A stretch of 64,000 nucleotides of DNA, from the NCBI RefSeq assembly GCF_033441515.1, contig NZ_JAWQJT010000001.1:124001-188000 (forward strand), read 5' to 3'. This DNA comes from Amycolatopsis solani. GTDB taxonomy: Bacteria; Actinomycetota; Actinomycetes; Mycobacteriales; Pseudonocardiaceae. A program made the translations under genes and the position numbers. A model generated the notes under the pieces. The model ran no database searches. It was not told where the DNA came from and saw only the letters and a list, made by a program, of their open reading frames with translations. Positions 1-8,113 of this stretch are shown piece by piece (the first letter of the stretch is position 1; every line of letters starts with the position of its first letter).

Positions 1-359
1 AGGCGGTCGGTGTGCAGGTGCACCTTGACCAGCGGGTTGATCTCGGCGATCGACTCCTGCGCGGACGCGGCCTTGAGCTTGCCGACGTCGGACTGGCCGT
101 GGATGACCTGGCGCTGCAGGTTCGACTCGTCGACGACGTCGAAGTCGACGATGCCGAGCGTGCCGACGCCGGCCGCGGCCAGGTAGAGCAGCGCGGGGCT
201 GCCCAGGCCGCCGGCGCCGATGACCAGGACCTTGGCGTTCTTCAACCGCTTCTGCCCGGTCACCCCGACGTCCGGGATGATCAGGTGACGGCTGTACCTG
301 GCCACCTCTTCCTTGGTGAGCTCGGCAGCCGGCTCGACGAGCGGCGGCAGTGCTGACAT
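1..359 (-). CDS. moeZ: MoeZ/MoeB adenylyltransferase (N-terminal part; C-terminus outside window)
   Basis: The first 119 residues of an E1-like adenylyltransferase that activates the C-terminus of small ubiquitin-fold sulfur carrier proteins (molybdopterin, cysteine or thiamine-type sulfur transfer). Visible are the opening helix with ARYSRHLIIPDVG, the nucleotide-binding Rossmann loop GAGGLGSP at residues 48-55, and the DESNLQRQ motif near residue 80 that is characteristic of ThiF/MoeB proteins. The ATG lies at 359-357. The gene runs off the left edge, so the C-terminal rhodanese domain expected for MoeZ cannot be checked and MoeB remains possible. It sits just downstream of a DUF3152 gene on the same strand, the order I recall for M. 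tuberculosis Rv3206c-Rv3207c. Confidence 0.9.
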   Translation of the reverse strand, partial: MSALPPLVEPAAELTKEEVARYSRHLIIPDVGVTGQKRLKNAKVLVIGAGGLGSPALLYLAAAGVGTLGIVDFDVVDESNLQRQVIHGQSDVGKLKAASAQESIAEINPLVKVHLHTDR

Positions 360-421
360 GGGTCCTCCATCTCGCGCGCGGTTCGCGTCCATCCCACTAT
401 GCACAACCCGCGCAGGCAAAC

Positions 422-455
422 AGACCTTCCCCTATGCCACATGCTGGGAAGGTCT
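422..455 (-). terminator. hairpin at the end of the DUF3152 gene
   Basis: AGACCTTCCC (422-431) pairs with GGGAAGGTCT (446-455), a perfect 10 bp stem with a 14 nt loop. It touches the stop codon of the minus-strand DUF3152 gene and is followed on that strand by a short T-rich stretch. It probably ends or attenuates transcription before moeZ. Confidence 0.5.
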
Positions 456-1594
456 TACGGAGTGGGATTGGGCCAGGCGTTGGGCAGGCACACGCGGCCG
501 TCCTTGGCCACCTTGCCCTTGTCGCCGCCGGGGATGTCGTTGAGCATCGAGACGTAGTCGTCGGAGACGCCGAACGACTGCTGCATCATCACCGGCGCGG
601 GCTGGCCGTTGCCGCCGCAGCCGACGTGCTGGTTGCCCAGCGCGTGCCCGACCTCGTGGTTGATGGCGTACTGGCGGTACCCGGTCATGTCCGCGTTGAA
701 CGCCTTCGCGCCGCGCACCCAGCGGGCCAGGTTGATCAGCACCCGGCCCATGCTCTTGCGGTAGCAGGACGCCTCGAAGGTGATCTGGAAGCCGCACGCG
801 TCGGCGCGGTGCGTCGTCTCGGGCGTGGTGAGGCTCACGCGGAACGACGGGTTCGGGAAGTTCGCGTCGACGCGCTGGAGGGCGATCTTGCCGTCCCACG
901 TCCAGCTCTTGGGATCGGACAGCGTGCCCTGGACCGCGGCCGCGAAGGCGTCGTCGCCGGCGTAGCTGGCCGGGTCGATGCCGTCCTCGACGTCGACGGT
1001 GTAGGTGTACAGCTTCCCGGTGCCGATCTTGGGACCGCTGCCGGGGACGACGTGCCAGCTGCCCCGGCCGGCCTGGGTGAACGGGCTGCCGTTCGGCAGG
1101 TCGGCGGTGGGCACCTTGAGGTCGACCGGCTTGGCCGGGTTCTCCGGGATGCCCGCTTCGCCGTCGCCGTCGATGGCGCCGCCCGCCGCGTCGCCGCCCG
1201 CCGACTCGACGCCGGGCGCGCTGCTCTGCTCGGCGATCGGCTGGGCCGGGCTGGTGGCGGTGTTGACCACGACGAGCACGGTCAGCACGACGAGGATCGG
1301 CAGCGCGTAGACGCGCCAGCCGTAGGTCTTGGTGAGCTTCGCGAGACCCGACTTCGGCGGCGCCGGCTTCGGCTCGCGCGGCGCCTCTTCGTGCGGTTTC
1401 CAGGACGCGCTCAGCGGCTCGGCGCTGGTCCGGCGCCCGCCCGGGCGGTAGCGGTCCTCGGTGACGCGCTGCGCGGGCGCCTTCGACGACGGGCGGTACT
1501 GCCCCGTGCGCGGCGACTCTTCGGGCTCCGCGGTCCGGCGGGCCGACGCACGGTGGGGAGCCCGCCGATCGTCGCCTCGCGCGTCCTGCTTCAC
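455..1594 (-). CDS. DUF3152 membrane-anchored protein with metzincin-like zinc motif
   Basis: About 379 residues. A charged, proline-rich cytoplasmic N-terminus (1-90) is followed by one membrane helix at about 97-114 and an acidic linker. The extracytoplasmic DUF3152 domain covers about 155-379. It contains HEVGHALGNQH at about 313-323, which matches the metzincin zinc signature HExxHxxGxxH exactly, and several cysteines (CGF, SCY, VGCGG) that could form disulfides outside the cell. A secreted zinc peptidase role is inferred from the motif; the family is annotated as unknown function. Start choice is uncertain: GTG codons at 1603 and 1594 are both possible, and the N-terminus is not conserved enough to decide. 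Homologue by position: Rv3207c. Confidence 0.85.
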   Translation of the reverse strand: MKQDARGDDRRAPHRASARRTAEPEESPRTGQYRPSSKAPAQRVTEDRYRPGGRRTSAEPLSASWKPHEEAPREPKPAPPKSGLAKLTKTYGWRVYALPILVVLTVLVVVNTATSPAQPIAEQSSAPGVESAGGDAAGGAIDGDGEAGIPENPAKPVDLKVPTADLPNGSPFTQAGRGSWHVVPGSGPKIGTGKLYTYTVDVEDGIDPASYAGDDAFAAAVQGTLSDPKSWTWDGKIALQRVDANFPNPSFRVSLTTPETTHRADACGFQITFEASCYRKSMGRVLINLARWVRGAKAFNADMTGYRQYAINHEVGHALGNQHVGCGGNGQPAPVMMQQSFGVSDDYVSMLNDIPGGDKGKVAKDGRVCLPNAWPNPTP

Positions 1595-1683
1595 CCGGTC
1601 CACCGCACCAGGGTGCCACAGCGCCACCGAACCGTTATCGGCGACTGGCTGACCACGCAGGGGGTTGTTGTCACTCGATCGGG

Positions 1684-2661
1684 CTACCAGGTGCCGGCTT
1701 CGACGTGCTCCCACATGCCCAAAACGGCCTTCGCGACGACCACCGGACGTTCCATCTGGGCCACGTGCCCGGTTCGCGGCAGCACCAGCAGCCGGGCCCG
1801 CGGGATGGCCCGCGCGGTGCGCACGGCCCGCTTCACCGAGATGACGCGGTCCTCGCGGCCCCAGACCACCAGCGTCGGTGCCGTCACCCGCGGCGCGACC
1901 GACCACAGGGACGCCTTCCCGAGCGTCGACCACGCCCGGAAGATGGCGAACGTGCTGCGGGCCATCGCGGGCGCCGCCCAGGCGAAGCCCGCGCGGGCGC
2001 CGTGCTCCTCGCTCAGCTCGTCGAGCCTGCTGTCGGGGAACCTCGACGGGTCCGCGAAGCACAGCTTGATGACCTGCGCGGCGCGTTCACGCGGCCCGAG
2101 CCCGGCCAGCTGGGCCCGCACGCGCGCGCCGACCAGCGGCAGGTAGGCGAGCGCCATCCGCGGGTCCGACAGCCGCCGCGGGTCGGGGCGCCGGTCGGGG
2201 ACCGCGGGCGAGATGAGCGTGAGCGTCTTGACCAGTTCGGGGCGCCGGGCGGCGACGAGCAGCGCGATCGCGCCGCCCATGGAGTTGCCGAACAGGTGCA
2301 CCGGCGCGCCGACGGCTTCGATGTGCTTCGCGACGACATCGGCGTGGGCGTCGAGGGTGAAGTCGAAGCCTTCTTCGGGCTCGGAGTAGCCGAAGCCGGG
2401 CAGGTCGGGCGCGGTGCCGCCGGCGACGGGGGCGAGCAGCGCGGCCAGGTCGGTCCAGTTCGTCGACGAGCCGCCGAGCCCGTGCACGTAGACCGCGGGC
2501 ACGCCATCGGGGCCCGGCGTGCGGCGGACGTGGAGCCGGGCGGTGCCGACCTCTTCGAAGGCCGTCGGCCACGGGGGTTTCAACGGCTCGAGGGACGGCA
2601 ATTCCCTGGTCGACAGGGGCACGTGCGTCAGCGGCGCCCGCGCGGTCGCGGCGGTGTTCAC
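1684..2661 (-). CDS. alpha/beta hydrolase
   Basis: A 325-residue alpha/beta-hydrolase fold enzyme. The oxyanion-hole motif HGLGG is at 60-64, the nucleophile elbow GNSMGG puts Ser at 127, and the expected acid and histidine appear at D271 (WGRED) and H299 (TGHVAQME). No signal peptide is visible, so it is probably cytoplasmic. The GTG at 2661 is preferred because the upstream extension lacks hydrolase-like sequence and would run into the promoter of the divergent TetR gene. The head-to-head arrangement with the TetR gene leaves about 113 bp between starts and suggests the regulator controls it. Substrate cannot be told; esterase, lipase or meta-cleavage hydrolase are all possible. Confidence 0.85.
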   Translation of the reverse strand: MNTAATARAPLTHVPLSTRELPSLEPLKPPWPTAFEEVGTARLHVRRTPGPDGVPAVYVHGLGGSSTNWTDLAALLAPVAGGTAPDLPGFGYSEPEEGFDFTLDAHADVVAKHIEAVGAPVHLFGNSMGGAIALLVAARRPELVKTLTLISPAVPDRRPDPRRLSDPRMALAYLPLVGARVRAQLAGLGPRERAAQVIKLCFADPSRFPDSRLDELSEEHGARAGFAWAAPAMARSTFAIFRAWSTLGKASLWSVAPRVTAPTLVVWGREDRVISVKRAVRTARAIPRARLLVLPRTGHVAQMERPVVVAKAVLGMWEHVEAGTW

Positions 2662-2774
2662 TGACCCAGGATGCCCGACCCGTGGCACGGCATACATACC
2701 GGCGAGTAATCTTCAGGACGACTTCACGCGGTGGCGACCCCGCCCGTCGAAGGTGTGAAGACGGGAGGATGAGC

Positions 2775-3401
2775 ATGACGGAGATGACGCGGCTGCAGCA
2801 GCGCGGGGTGCGGCTGCCCCGGACGGAGCGCCGGGCCCAGCTCCTCGCCGCGGCGCAGCGGGTCTTCGCCGAGAACGGCTACCACGCCGCCGCGATGGAC
2901 GAGATCGCCGAAGTGGCCGGTGTCAGCAAGCCGGTCCTCTACCAGCACTTCCCCGGCAAGCTCGATCTGTACATCGCGCTGCTGGAGAGCCACGTCGACG
3001 AGCTGGTGAAGCGCGTGCAGACGGCGCTGGACTCGACGACGGAGAACCGCCAGCGCGTCCCGGCGACGGTCGGCGCGTTCTTCGACTTCGTCAGCAACGA
3101 CGCGGGCGCGTTCCGGATGGTGTTCGAGTCCGACCTGCGCGGCGAGCCCGCGGTCCAGGAAGCGGTCGACCGGGCGACGTCGGCGAGCGTGGACGCGATC
3201 ACGGAGACGATCACGGCGGACGCGGGCCTCGACGAGGACAAGGCGCGGCTGCTGGCCGTGGGGCTGGTCGGCATGAGCCAGGTCAGCGCCCGGTTCTGGC
3301 TGCAGCACCACCAGTCGATGAGCCGCGAGGAGGCGGTGGCCCTGACGGCCAACCTCGCCTGGCGCGGCATCGGCGGCGGCTTCCCCCTCAAGGACTCCTG
3401 A
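2775..3401 (+). CDS. TetR-family transcriptional regulator
   Basis: A 208-residue TetR repressor. The N-terminal helix-turn-helix spans about 20-65, with MDEIAEVAGVSKPVLYQHF as the recognition region, followed by an all-helical ligand-binding domain. ATG at 2775 is chosen because GGGAGG (2763-2768) lies 6 nt upstream; an ATG at 2769 would directly abut the Shine-Dalgarno. Position and orientation match the TetR gene Rv3208 between the DUF3152 and DUF3107 genes in M. tuberculosis. It is divergent from the alpha/beta hydrolase and ends in a 26 bp palindrome. Confidence 0.9.
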   Translation: MTEMTRLQQRGVRLPRTERRAQLLAAAQRVFAENGYHAAAMDEIAEVAGVSKPVLYQHFPGKLDLYIALLESHVDELVKRVQTALDSTTENRQRVPATVGAFFDFVSNDAGAFRMVFESDLRGEPAVQEAVDRATSASVDAITETITADAGLDEDKARLLAVGLVGMSQVSARFWLQHHQSMSREEAVALTANLAWRGIGGGFPLKDS

Positions 3402-3407
3402 GGCGGC

Positions 3408-3464
3408 ACTTTCATAGGGAAAGCTCCGCTTTGTGTCGCAAAGCGGAGCTTTCCCTATGAAAGT
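3408..3464. terminator. perfect 26 bp inverted repeat between convergent genes
   Basis: The left arm 3408-3433 (begins ACTTTCATAGGGAAAG) and right arm 3439-3464 are perfectly complementary over 26 bp with a TGTCG loop. It fills the gap between the TetR gene ending at 3401 and the minus-strand hydrolase ending at 3468, so it most likely acts as a bidirectional terminator. No U tract follows on either strand. Confidence 0.7.
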
Positions 3465-3467
3465 TGC

Positions 3468-4382
3468 CTAGGTGACGGCAGTGGCGACGCGGATCAGGGC
3501 CGAGAGGCGGCGGGCGACCTCGAAGGGGCGCTCCTGCGGGAGCATGTGCCCGGCGCCGGGGTAGCGGACGAACTCCGCGTGCGGCAGCTCGTCCGCGATC
3601 ACCTTCGCGTGCGCCAGGGGGCAGAGACGGTCCCGCTCCCCGGCCAAGACCACTGAAGGCACGTCGCAGAGCGCGCCCAGGCCGCCGACGCCGCGGTGGG
3701 ACGCGATCGCGTCCAGGAACAGCCCCGCGCTCGCCGGGTGCGCGCACAGCAGCTGCTCGACGACGCTGTCCACCTGCGCACGCCCCGGGCGCACGCCGAA
3801 GACGAGCCGGCGGGCACCCGAGCGGACCACGCCCGGCCGCAGCCGGAGCGTGTCGGACCGCAACCGGGCGAGCAGGCGGGCCACCCGCGGCTCGAAGCGC
3901 GTCACGCCGCGGCCGACCAGCCCGGGGAACCCGAGCGTCAGCTGGTCCATGTCCCCCGACGACGTCGCCACGAACGCCGCCCCCGCCAAGCGCTCCCTGA
4001 CGAGGGAAGGGTGCCGCTCCGCGAGCACCATCAGTGTCATGCCGCCCATCGAGTGCCCGGCCAGGACCAGGGGCCCGATGGGGACGCGGTCGGCGATCAG
4101 CTCGGCGAGGTCGTCGGCCAGCCGCGCGATCGTCGCCGAGCCCGGCCGGGCGTGCGCCGAACCGCCGTGACCGCGCAGGTCGTAGCGCAGCACCCGCACG
4201 CCGGGGTCGAGGTGCGGCAGCACGTAGTCCCACGTCCGGTGGTCCTGCGTCCAGCCGTGCACCAGCACCAGCGTCACCGCGGAATCCGCCGGACCCGACG
4301 CCACGACGTGCAGCGCGGCGCCGTCGCTCGCGACGAACCGGTGCCCGGCCGAGGGGTCGCGCAGCCGCGACGCGGTGGTCAC
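3468..4382 (-). CDS. alpha/beta hydrolase in AurF-like oxygenase cassette
   Basis: A 304-residue alpha/beta-hydrolase. HGW at 42-44 forms the oxyanion region, GHSMGG places the nucleophile at Ser111, and D251 (AGERD) and H279 (GAGHMLP) complete a likely triad. The GTG start overlaps the stop of the upstream diiron oxygenase gene by 4 nt (GTGA), indicating translational coupling and a shared pathway. Known relatives include esterases and epoxide or lipid hydrolases. The pairing suggests it processes an ester or acyl product of the oxygenase, or supplies its substrate; this is inference. Confidence 0.87.
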   Translation of the reverse strand: MTTASRLRDPSAGHRFVASDGAALHVVASGPADSAVTLVLVHGWTQDHRTWDYVLPHLDPGVRVLRYDLRGHGGSAHARPGSATIARLADDLAELIADRVPIGPLVLAGHSMGGMTLMVLAERHPSLVRERLAGAAFVATSSGDMDQLTLGFPGLVGRGVTRFEPRVARLLARLRSDTLRLRPGVVRSGARRLVFGVRPGRAQVDSVVEQLLCAHPASAGLFLDAIASHRGVGGLGALCDVPSVVLAGERDRLCPLAHAKVIADELPHAEFVRYPGAGHMLPQERPFEVARRLSALIRVATAVT

Positions 4383-5287
4383 CGGCCCGCCGGCAGCAGG
4401 AACGACTTGCGCCAGAAGTACTTCCCGGGCAGCCCGACCAGGCCGGACTCCTCGAGGAACGGCATGATCTTCTCCCCCGCCCACGCGATCGTCCCCTGCC
4501 AGTGCGGGTTGTTCAGCGCCGCTTCGACGCCGTCGCGCGGCCGGATGCCGACCGCCTTGTAGACGTGCGGGTTGATGAACGCCCGCGTCACGAAGTACGA
4601 GATGAGCGCGATGACGAACTGCTGGTAGGCGATTTCGGCCTTCGACAGCTTCGCCATGCCGCGCGTGACCTCTTCGCGGGCGAAGGTGACGTGCCGGGCT
4701 TCTTCGAGGACGTGGATCCGGTTGACCATCCGGACCAGCGGCTGGACGCCTTCGTCGTTCATCTGCTCGCGCTGCAGCCGGTCGAGGACCTCCTCGGCGA
4801 CCAGGATCGCGCCGTAGCGCGCCGGGCCGTAGGAGATCGACGGCATCAGCTTCGCCAGCTTCCGCAGCCACGGCACCGGGCCGTAGGCGGGGCAGCCGAT
4901 CCGCGACGCCATCCGCGCGAACATCGTCGAGTGCCGGCATTCGTCGGCGATCTCGGTGAGCGCGAACTGGGCGTGGGCGGACGTCGGGTCCTCTTCGTAG
5001 ACCTCCTTGAGCAGCATCTGCATCAGGAGGATCTCGAACCACAAGCCGGTGGTGGCGATGCTGGCGACCTCGTGCTTGCCCAGCTCGATGCGCTGCTCGG
5101 GGGTCAGCTCGTCCCACAGCTCCGTGCCGTACAGCGACGATCGCTCGTCCAGGATGTACCGCTTGCCCTCGACGAGCGGCGCCGTCCAGTCGATGTCGAC
5201 GTCGGGGTCGTAGAACTTGTTCGCCGACGACTTCAGCAGGCGGTCCGCGGTCTTCTCGCGGTCCGGTTCCTTCAGCGTCCGCGTCAT
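4379..5287 (-). CDS. AurF-like diiron oxygenase
   Basis: A 302-residue, mostly helical ferritin-like protein resembling the AurF (p-aminobenzoate N-oxygenase) family. Metal-ligand motifs are ADECRH (DExxH, 114-119) and EEARH (195-199), each preceded about 30 residues earlier by candidate glutamates (around 85 and 165-166), which matches the family pattern of repeated E...DExxH. It is probably an O2-activating enzyme in the cytosol; substrate unknown. ATG at 5287 has a purine-rich Shine-Dalgarno (GGAAGGGG). It is the first gene of a two-gene operon with the alpha/beta hydrolase and is divergent from a TetR gene across a 55 bp gap holding a clean palindrome, so it is likely repressed by that TetR. 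Confidence 0.82.
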   Translation of the reverse strand: MTRTLKEPDREKTADRLLKSSANKFYDPDVDIDWTAPLVEGKRYILDERSSLYGTELWDELTPEQRIELGKHEVASIATTGLWFEILLMQMLLKEVYEEDPTSAHAQFALTEIADECRHSTMFARMASRIGCPAYGPVPWLRKLAKLMPSISYGPARYGAILVAEEVLDRLQREQMNDEGVQPLVRMVNRIHVLEEARHVTFAREEVTRGMAKLSKAEIAYQQFVIALISYFVTRAFINPHVYKAVGIRPRDGVEAALNNPHWQGTIAWAGEKIMPFLEESGLVGLPGKYFWRKSFLLPAGR

Positions 5288-5318
5288 TGCCGACACCCCT
5301 TCCGCAATGTGTAACTTG

Positions 5319-5333
5319 AGGTAACAGTTACCT
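5319..5333. promoter_or_regulatory. palindromic TetR-type operator
   Basis: AGGTAAC-A-GTTACCT is a perfect 7+1+7 palindrome in the 55 bp between the divergent oxygenase gene (start 5287) and TetR gene (start 5343). Its position suits simultaneous repression of both. An extra half-site GTAAC lies just upstream at 5311. Confidence 0.65.
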
Positions 5334-5342
5334 GTGCGTAGC

Positions 5343-6110
5343 ATGACCTTCGTGATCGAACGTGTCAAGCGCTCCGGCAAGCAGTCCAGCAAGGCCTCGC
5401 GCGGCGAGGAGACGACCGGCGACGCCCGGCGCGACCGCTGGCGCAAACACCGGATCGCGCGGCGCAAGGAGTTCGTCGAAGCGGCGCTCCGCGCCCTCGA
5501 CACGCACGGCCCCGACCTCGGCATGGAGGACGTCGCCGCCGAGGCGGGCGTCACGAAACCCGTGCTGTACCGGCACTTCGACGACAAGGCCGACCTCTAC
5601 GTGGCGCTCGGCCAGCGCGGCACGGAAATCCTGTTCGAGCGCCTGATCCCGGCGATCAACGCGGAACTGGCGCCGGTGCCGCGGATCCGGATGGCGCTCG
5701 ACGCGTTCTTCACCGTGATCGAGGAGCACCCGAACCTGTACCGGCTGCTCGCGCACGGACGGCCGGAGAAGCCGGTGTCGTCGGACGTCGTGGCCGAGGA
5801 CAAGGAGCTGATCGCGTCGGCGCTGACCGCGTTGCTCGGCGACTACATGCGGATGTTCAACATGGACTCCGGCGCGGCCGAGCCGTGGGCGCACGGCATC
5901 GTCGGCATGGTCCAGAACACCGGCGAGTGGTGGCTGGACCGCCGCTCGATGGGCCGCGACTCGGTCGTGGAGTACCTGACGCAGATCATCTGGGCGGCCA
6001 TCGACGGGCTGAGCCGCCAGCACGGCGTCGTCATCGACCCGAACCAGCCCCTGGAAGCCAACAAGGTGGTCCAGCTGGGCCGCGCGGAATCGGCGGAGGA
6101 GACGTCATGA
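5343..6110 (+). CDS. TetR-family regulator of the oxygenase cassette
   Basis: About 255 residues, longer than a usual TetR because of a basic N-terminal extension of about 35 residues rich in Lys/Arg/Ser. The helix-turn-helix lies at about 60-80 (MEDVAAEAGVTKPVLYRHF). The C-terminal ligand domain contains GIVGMVQNTGEWWLDRRSM, as in regulators of lipid genes. ATG at 5343 is chosen; GTG at 5334 would start inside the operator. It overlaps the following DUF4873 gene by ATGA, so both are co-translated. Expected to bind the palindrome 10 bp upstream and autoregulate. Confidence 0.88.
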   Translation: MTFVIERVKRSGKQSSKASRGEETTGDARRDRWRKHRIARRKEFVEAALRALDTHGPDLGMEDVAAEAGVTKPVLYRHFDDKADLYVALGQRGTEILFERLIPAINAELAPVPRIRMALDAFFTVIEEHPNLYRLLAHGRPEKPVSSDVVAEDKELIASALTALLGDYMRMFNMDSGAAEPWAHGIVGMVQNTGEWWLDRRSMGRDSVVEYLTQIIWAAIDGLSRQHGVVIDPNQPLEANKVVQLGRAESAEETS

Positions 6111-6424
6111 GCGAGCACGACGAAGACGGTTACAGCGGCGAAGCGACCCTGGTGGTCGACGGCGTGTCCCTGACGGCGACGGTCGAGCTGCGCGGCTACT
6201 TCCAGCCGATCGACGGCTACTACCGCTGGTACGGCCGGGTGGCGGTGAACGAGGAGCTGACCCGCCTGGCGGGCGGCAAGAAGAAGGCCGTCACCATCCA
6301 GGCGGGCGAGCACTCGGCGGACGGCGAGCTGTCCGACCCGGACCCGTGGGGCCGCTACCGGATCATGGGCACGAGCACCCCGCCGTTCCACGTCCCCACG
6401 TCGCTCGAGGAGCTGAACGCCTAG
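6107..6424 (+). CDS. DUF4873 protein
   Basis: A 105-residue protein matching DUF4873, with a beta-rich pattern (DGYSGEATLVVDGVSL, VELRGYFQPIDGYYRWYGRV). In other actinomycetes this domain is found alone or at the C-terminus of flavin monooxygenases; its function is not established. Start ATG overlaps the TetR stop. Its linkage to a TetR/AurF-like oxygenase cassette agrees with a role near oxygenases. The end overlaps the convergent pyridoxamine-oxidase-like gene by 4 nt. Confidence 0.8.
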   Translation: MSEHDEDGYSGEATLVVDGVSLTATVELRGYFQPIDGYYRWYGRVAVNEELTRLAGGKKKAVTIQAGEHSADGELSDPDPWGRYRIMGTSTPPFHVPTSLEELNA

Positions 6425-6870
6425 GGCAGGCGCGGGCCCGGCAGCTCGACGCCGGGCAGGAGGCCGTTGGCGATGTCCGTGGCCCGCCACTTCTGCACGG
6501 TCAGCCGGACGGCGGTGACCGGCGCGGCCAGGAACGGCTCGGCCTCCGGGACCTTCGCGACGAGCAGCTCGCGCACCCGCGCGTCCTCCTCGGCGCCGAC
6601 GACCTCGGCCAGCGCCTGGGCCTGCAGGAACGGCTGCATCGGCGAACCGGTCGAGACGACCACCGACACCACCGGGTTCTCCCGGATCGCGGCCAGCGTC
6701 CGGCCGCGGTCCTCCAGCACCAGGTTCAAGGTGAATTCGCCGCTTTCGGCGAAGTACACCCCGCCGACCCAAGGCCCGGCGCTGCCCGAGGTGGCGAGGA
6801 ACAACGACTTGTGCGCGGAGAGCGTGTTCCGCACGAGATCCGCGACGGCGGACTGTTCGAGAGTGGTCAC
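6421..6870 (-). CDS. pyridoxamine 5'-phosphate oxidase-like flavin-binding protein
   Basis: A 149-residue split-barrel protein of the pyridoxamine-5'-phosphate-oxidase-like superfamily (FMN or F420 binding). It has the typical opening with short strands (LFLATSGSAGPWVGGVYF), a middle NPVVSVVVS strand and a C-terminal ATDI segment. Such small proteins bind FMN, F420 or heme; no residue here decides which. It converges on and overlaps the DUF4873 gene by 4 nt. ATG at 6870 is the only sensible start. Confidence 0.75.
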   Translation of the reverse strand: MTTLEQSAVADLVRNTLSAHKSLFLATSGSAGPWVGGVYFAESGEFTLNLVLEDRGRTLAAIRENPVVSVVVSTGSPMQPFLQAQALAEVVGAEEDARVRELLVAKVPEAEPFLAAPVTAVRLTVQKWRATDIANGLLPGVELPGPRLP

Positions 6871-6960
6871 CGGCCGAAGCTAGGCAGCTGCCCGGCGACA
6901 CACCAAAAGACCTGAGCCGATCCGGTGAAAAGTGCCGCCCACCAGGGGGACAACACGCGA

Positions 6961-6991
6961 AAGGCCGCCCCGGGGGCACCCCGGGACGGCC
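6961..6991 (-). terminator. rho-independent terminator after the DUF3107 gene
   Basis: A 14 bp stem with one mismatch (6961-6974 with 6978-6991, GCA loop), followed on the minus strand by CTTTCG. It lies 16 bp downstream of the DUF3107 stop codon. Confidence 0.65.
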
Positions 6992-7006
6992 TCGCGGGAC
7001 CGTCGG

Positions 7007-7237
7007 TCAGTCGCCGACGCCGAAGCCGACCTTGCGGACGTCGGACGGGGCGATCTCGACGTACGCGATGCGGTCGGACGGGACGATGTACTTCCGCCCC
7101 TTCTCGTCGCTGATGCGGAAGAGCCCGTCACCGGCCGTCAGGGCCTCGGCGACCAGCTTCTCCACCTCTTCGGGAGACTGGCCACTGGACACCACCAGCT
7201 CGCGCGGTGTGTCCTTGATGCCGATCTTGACCTCCAC
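7007..7237 (-). CDS. DUF3107 small protein
   Basis: A 76-residue protein matching DUF3107 (Rv3208A/TB9.4 type). It begins VEVKIGIKDTPRELVV and carries the conserved IAYVEIAPSDVRKVGFG ending. GTG at 7237 has an ideal GGAGG 6 nt upstream. Function is unknown; the family is conserved beside the TetR gene and RhlE helicase in mycobacteria. Size and fold suggest a soluble cytoplasmic protein. Confidence 0.9.
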   Translation of the reverse strand: MEVKIGIKDTPRELVVSSGQSPEEVEKLVAEALTAGDGLFRISDEKGRKYIVPSDRIAYVEIAPSDVRKVGFGVGD

Positions 7238-7356
7238 GTGGGACCTCCGCTGGAAATTCGTAAGGGATGTGCTCGGCAAGGCTAACCGAACGGGCTCGTT
7301 CCGGTGGCGCATGACCGCGCCTGACCGCGTCGTCAATTCCGGGTACTCCATCGGGG

Positions 7357-8010
7357 TCAGCCCAGGCCGAGCGCCTGCATGCGCTTCGTGTGCCCCTGTT
7401 GCAACCGCCGGAACAGCGCCGCAATTCCGGAGAGGTCGCCGGAGCCGCCGATGATGAGCTCGGCCAGCCCGTCGCGCTCGGCGACGACGTACTGGGCCTG
7501 GGTCAGTGCCTCGCCGAGCAGGCGGCGGCCCCACAGGGCGAGTTTGTCGCGGGTCTTGGGATCGGCTTCGATGCCGGCCGCCACTTCGCGCTCGGCGAAC
7601 GCGGAGTGCCCGGTGTCGGCGAGGACGGTCAGCACGAGGTCCTTGGTCTCCGGGTCCAGCCAGCTGGCGATCTCCCGGTAGAGGTCCGCGGCCAGCCCGT
7701 CGCCGACGTAGGCCTTGACCAGCGATTCCAGGTACGACTTCGGCGGCGTCGAGGCGTGCCAGGCGTCGACCTGGGCCACGAACGGCGCCATCGCGTCCTC
7801 GATCTTCACGCTCTGGGCGGCCAGGTGCTGGGCCAGCAGCCCGTAGTGACCGATCTCGGCGGCCGCCATCGTCGCGAGCGCGGCGCGCCCGGTCAGCGTC
7901 GGGGCGCTGCGCGAGTCCTCGGCCAGCCGGTCGAAGGCGGACAGTTCGAGGTAGGCGATCACACCCAGCAGGTCGACTACGCCTTCGCTGATCTCTTTCG
8001 GGTCGGTCAC
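7357..8010 (-). CDS. ferritin-like fold protein (Rv3210c type)
   Basis: A 217-residue helical protein of the ferritin-like superfamily related to tRNA-(ms2io6A)-hydroxylase-like proteins. It has four long helices with carboxylate and histidine ligand candidates ([38 protein letters not shown]). Position between DUF3107 and the DEAD-box helicase matches Rv3210c. GTG at 8010 is chosen because upstream sequence is not protein-like. Whether it binds iron or acts on tRNA is unknown; the ExxH spacing (EIGH) supports a metal site. Confidence 0.82.
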   Translation of the reverse strand: MTDPKEISEGVVDLLGVIAYLELSAFDRLAEDSRSAPTLTGRAALATMAAAEIGHYGLLAQHLAAQSVKIEDAMAPFVAQVDAWHASTPPKSYLESLVKAYVGDGLAADLYREIASWLDPETKDLVLTVLADTGHSAFAEREVAAGIEADPKTRDKLALWGRRLLGEALTQAQYVVAERDGLAELIIGGSGDLSGIAALFRRLQQGHTKRMQALGLG

Positions 8011-8084
8011 CCGGGCAGGGTATCGCCGAAGCACCCGGGCGTGCCGCGACGAGACCGATCCCACTGGTTCCGGCGCGGCGGGTA

Positions 8085-8113
8085 CTGTCGAAAAACTGCT
8101 GACCAGGTACACT
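8085..8113 (+). promoter_or_regulatory. possible promoter of the helicase gene
   Basis: CTGTCG (8085-8090) and TACACT (8108-8113) are 17 nt apart and resemble -35/-10 boxes. Transcription would then start near 8120, leaving a leader of over 200 nt before the helicase reading frame. Confidence 0.35.

Noticed and set aside
350..2146. Long open frame on the plus strand opposite DUF3152
   Set aside because: It is a high-GC shadow of the minus-strand gene; its Arg/Ala/Gly-rich translation has no recognisable domain and the opposite frame has family motifs.
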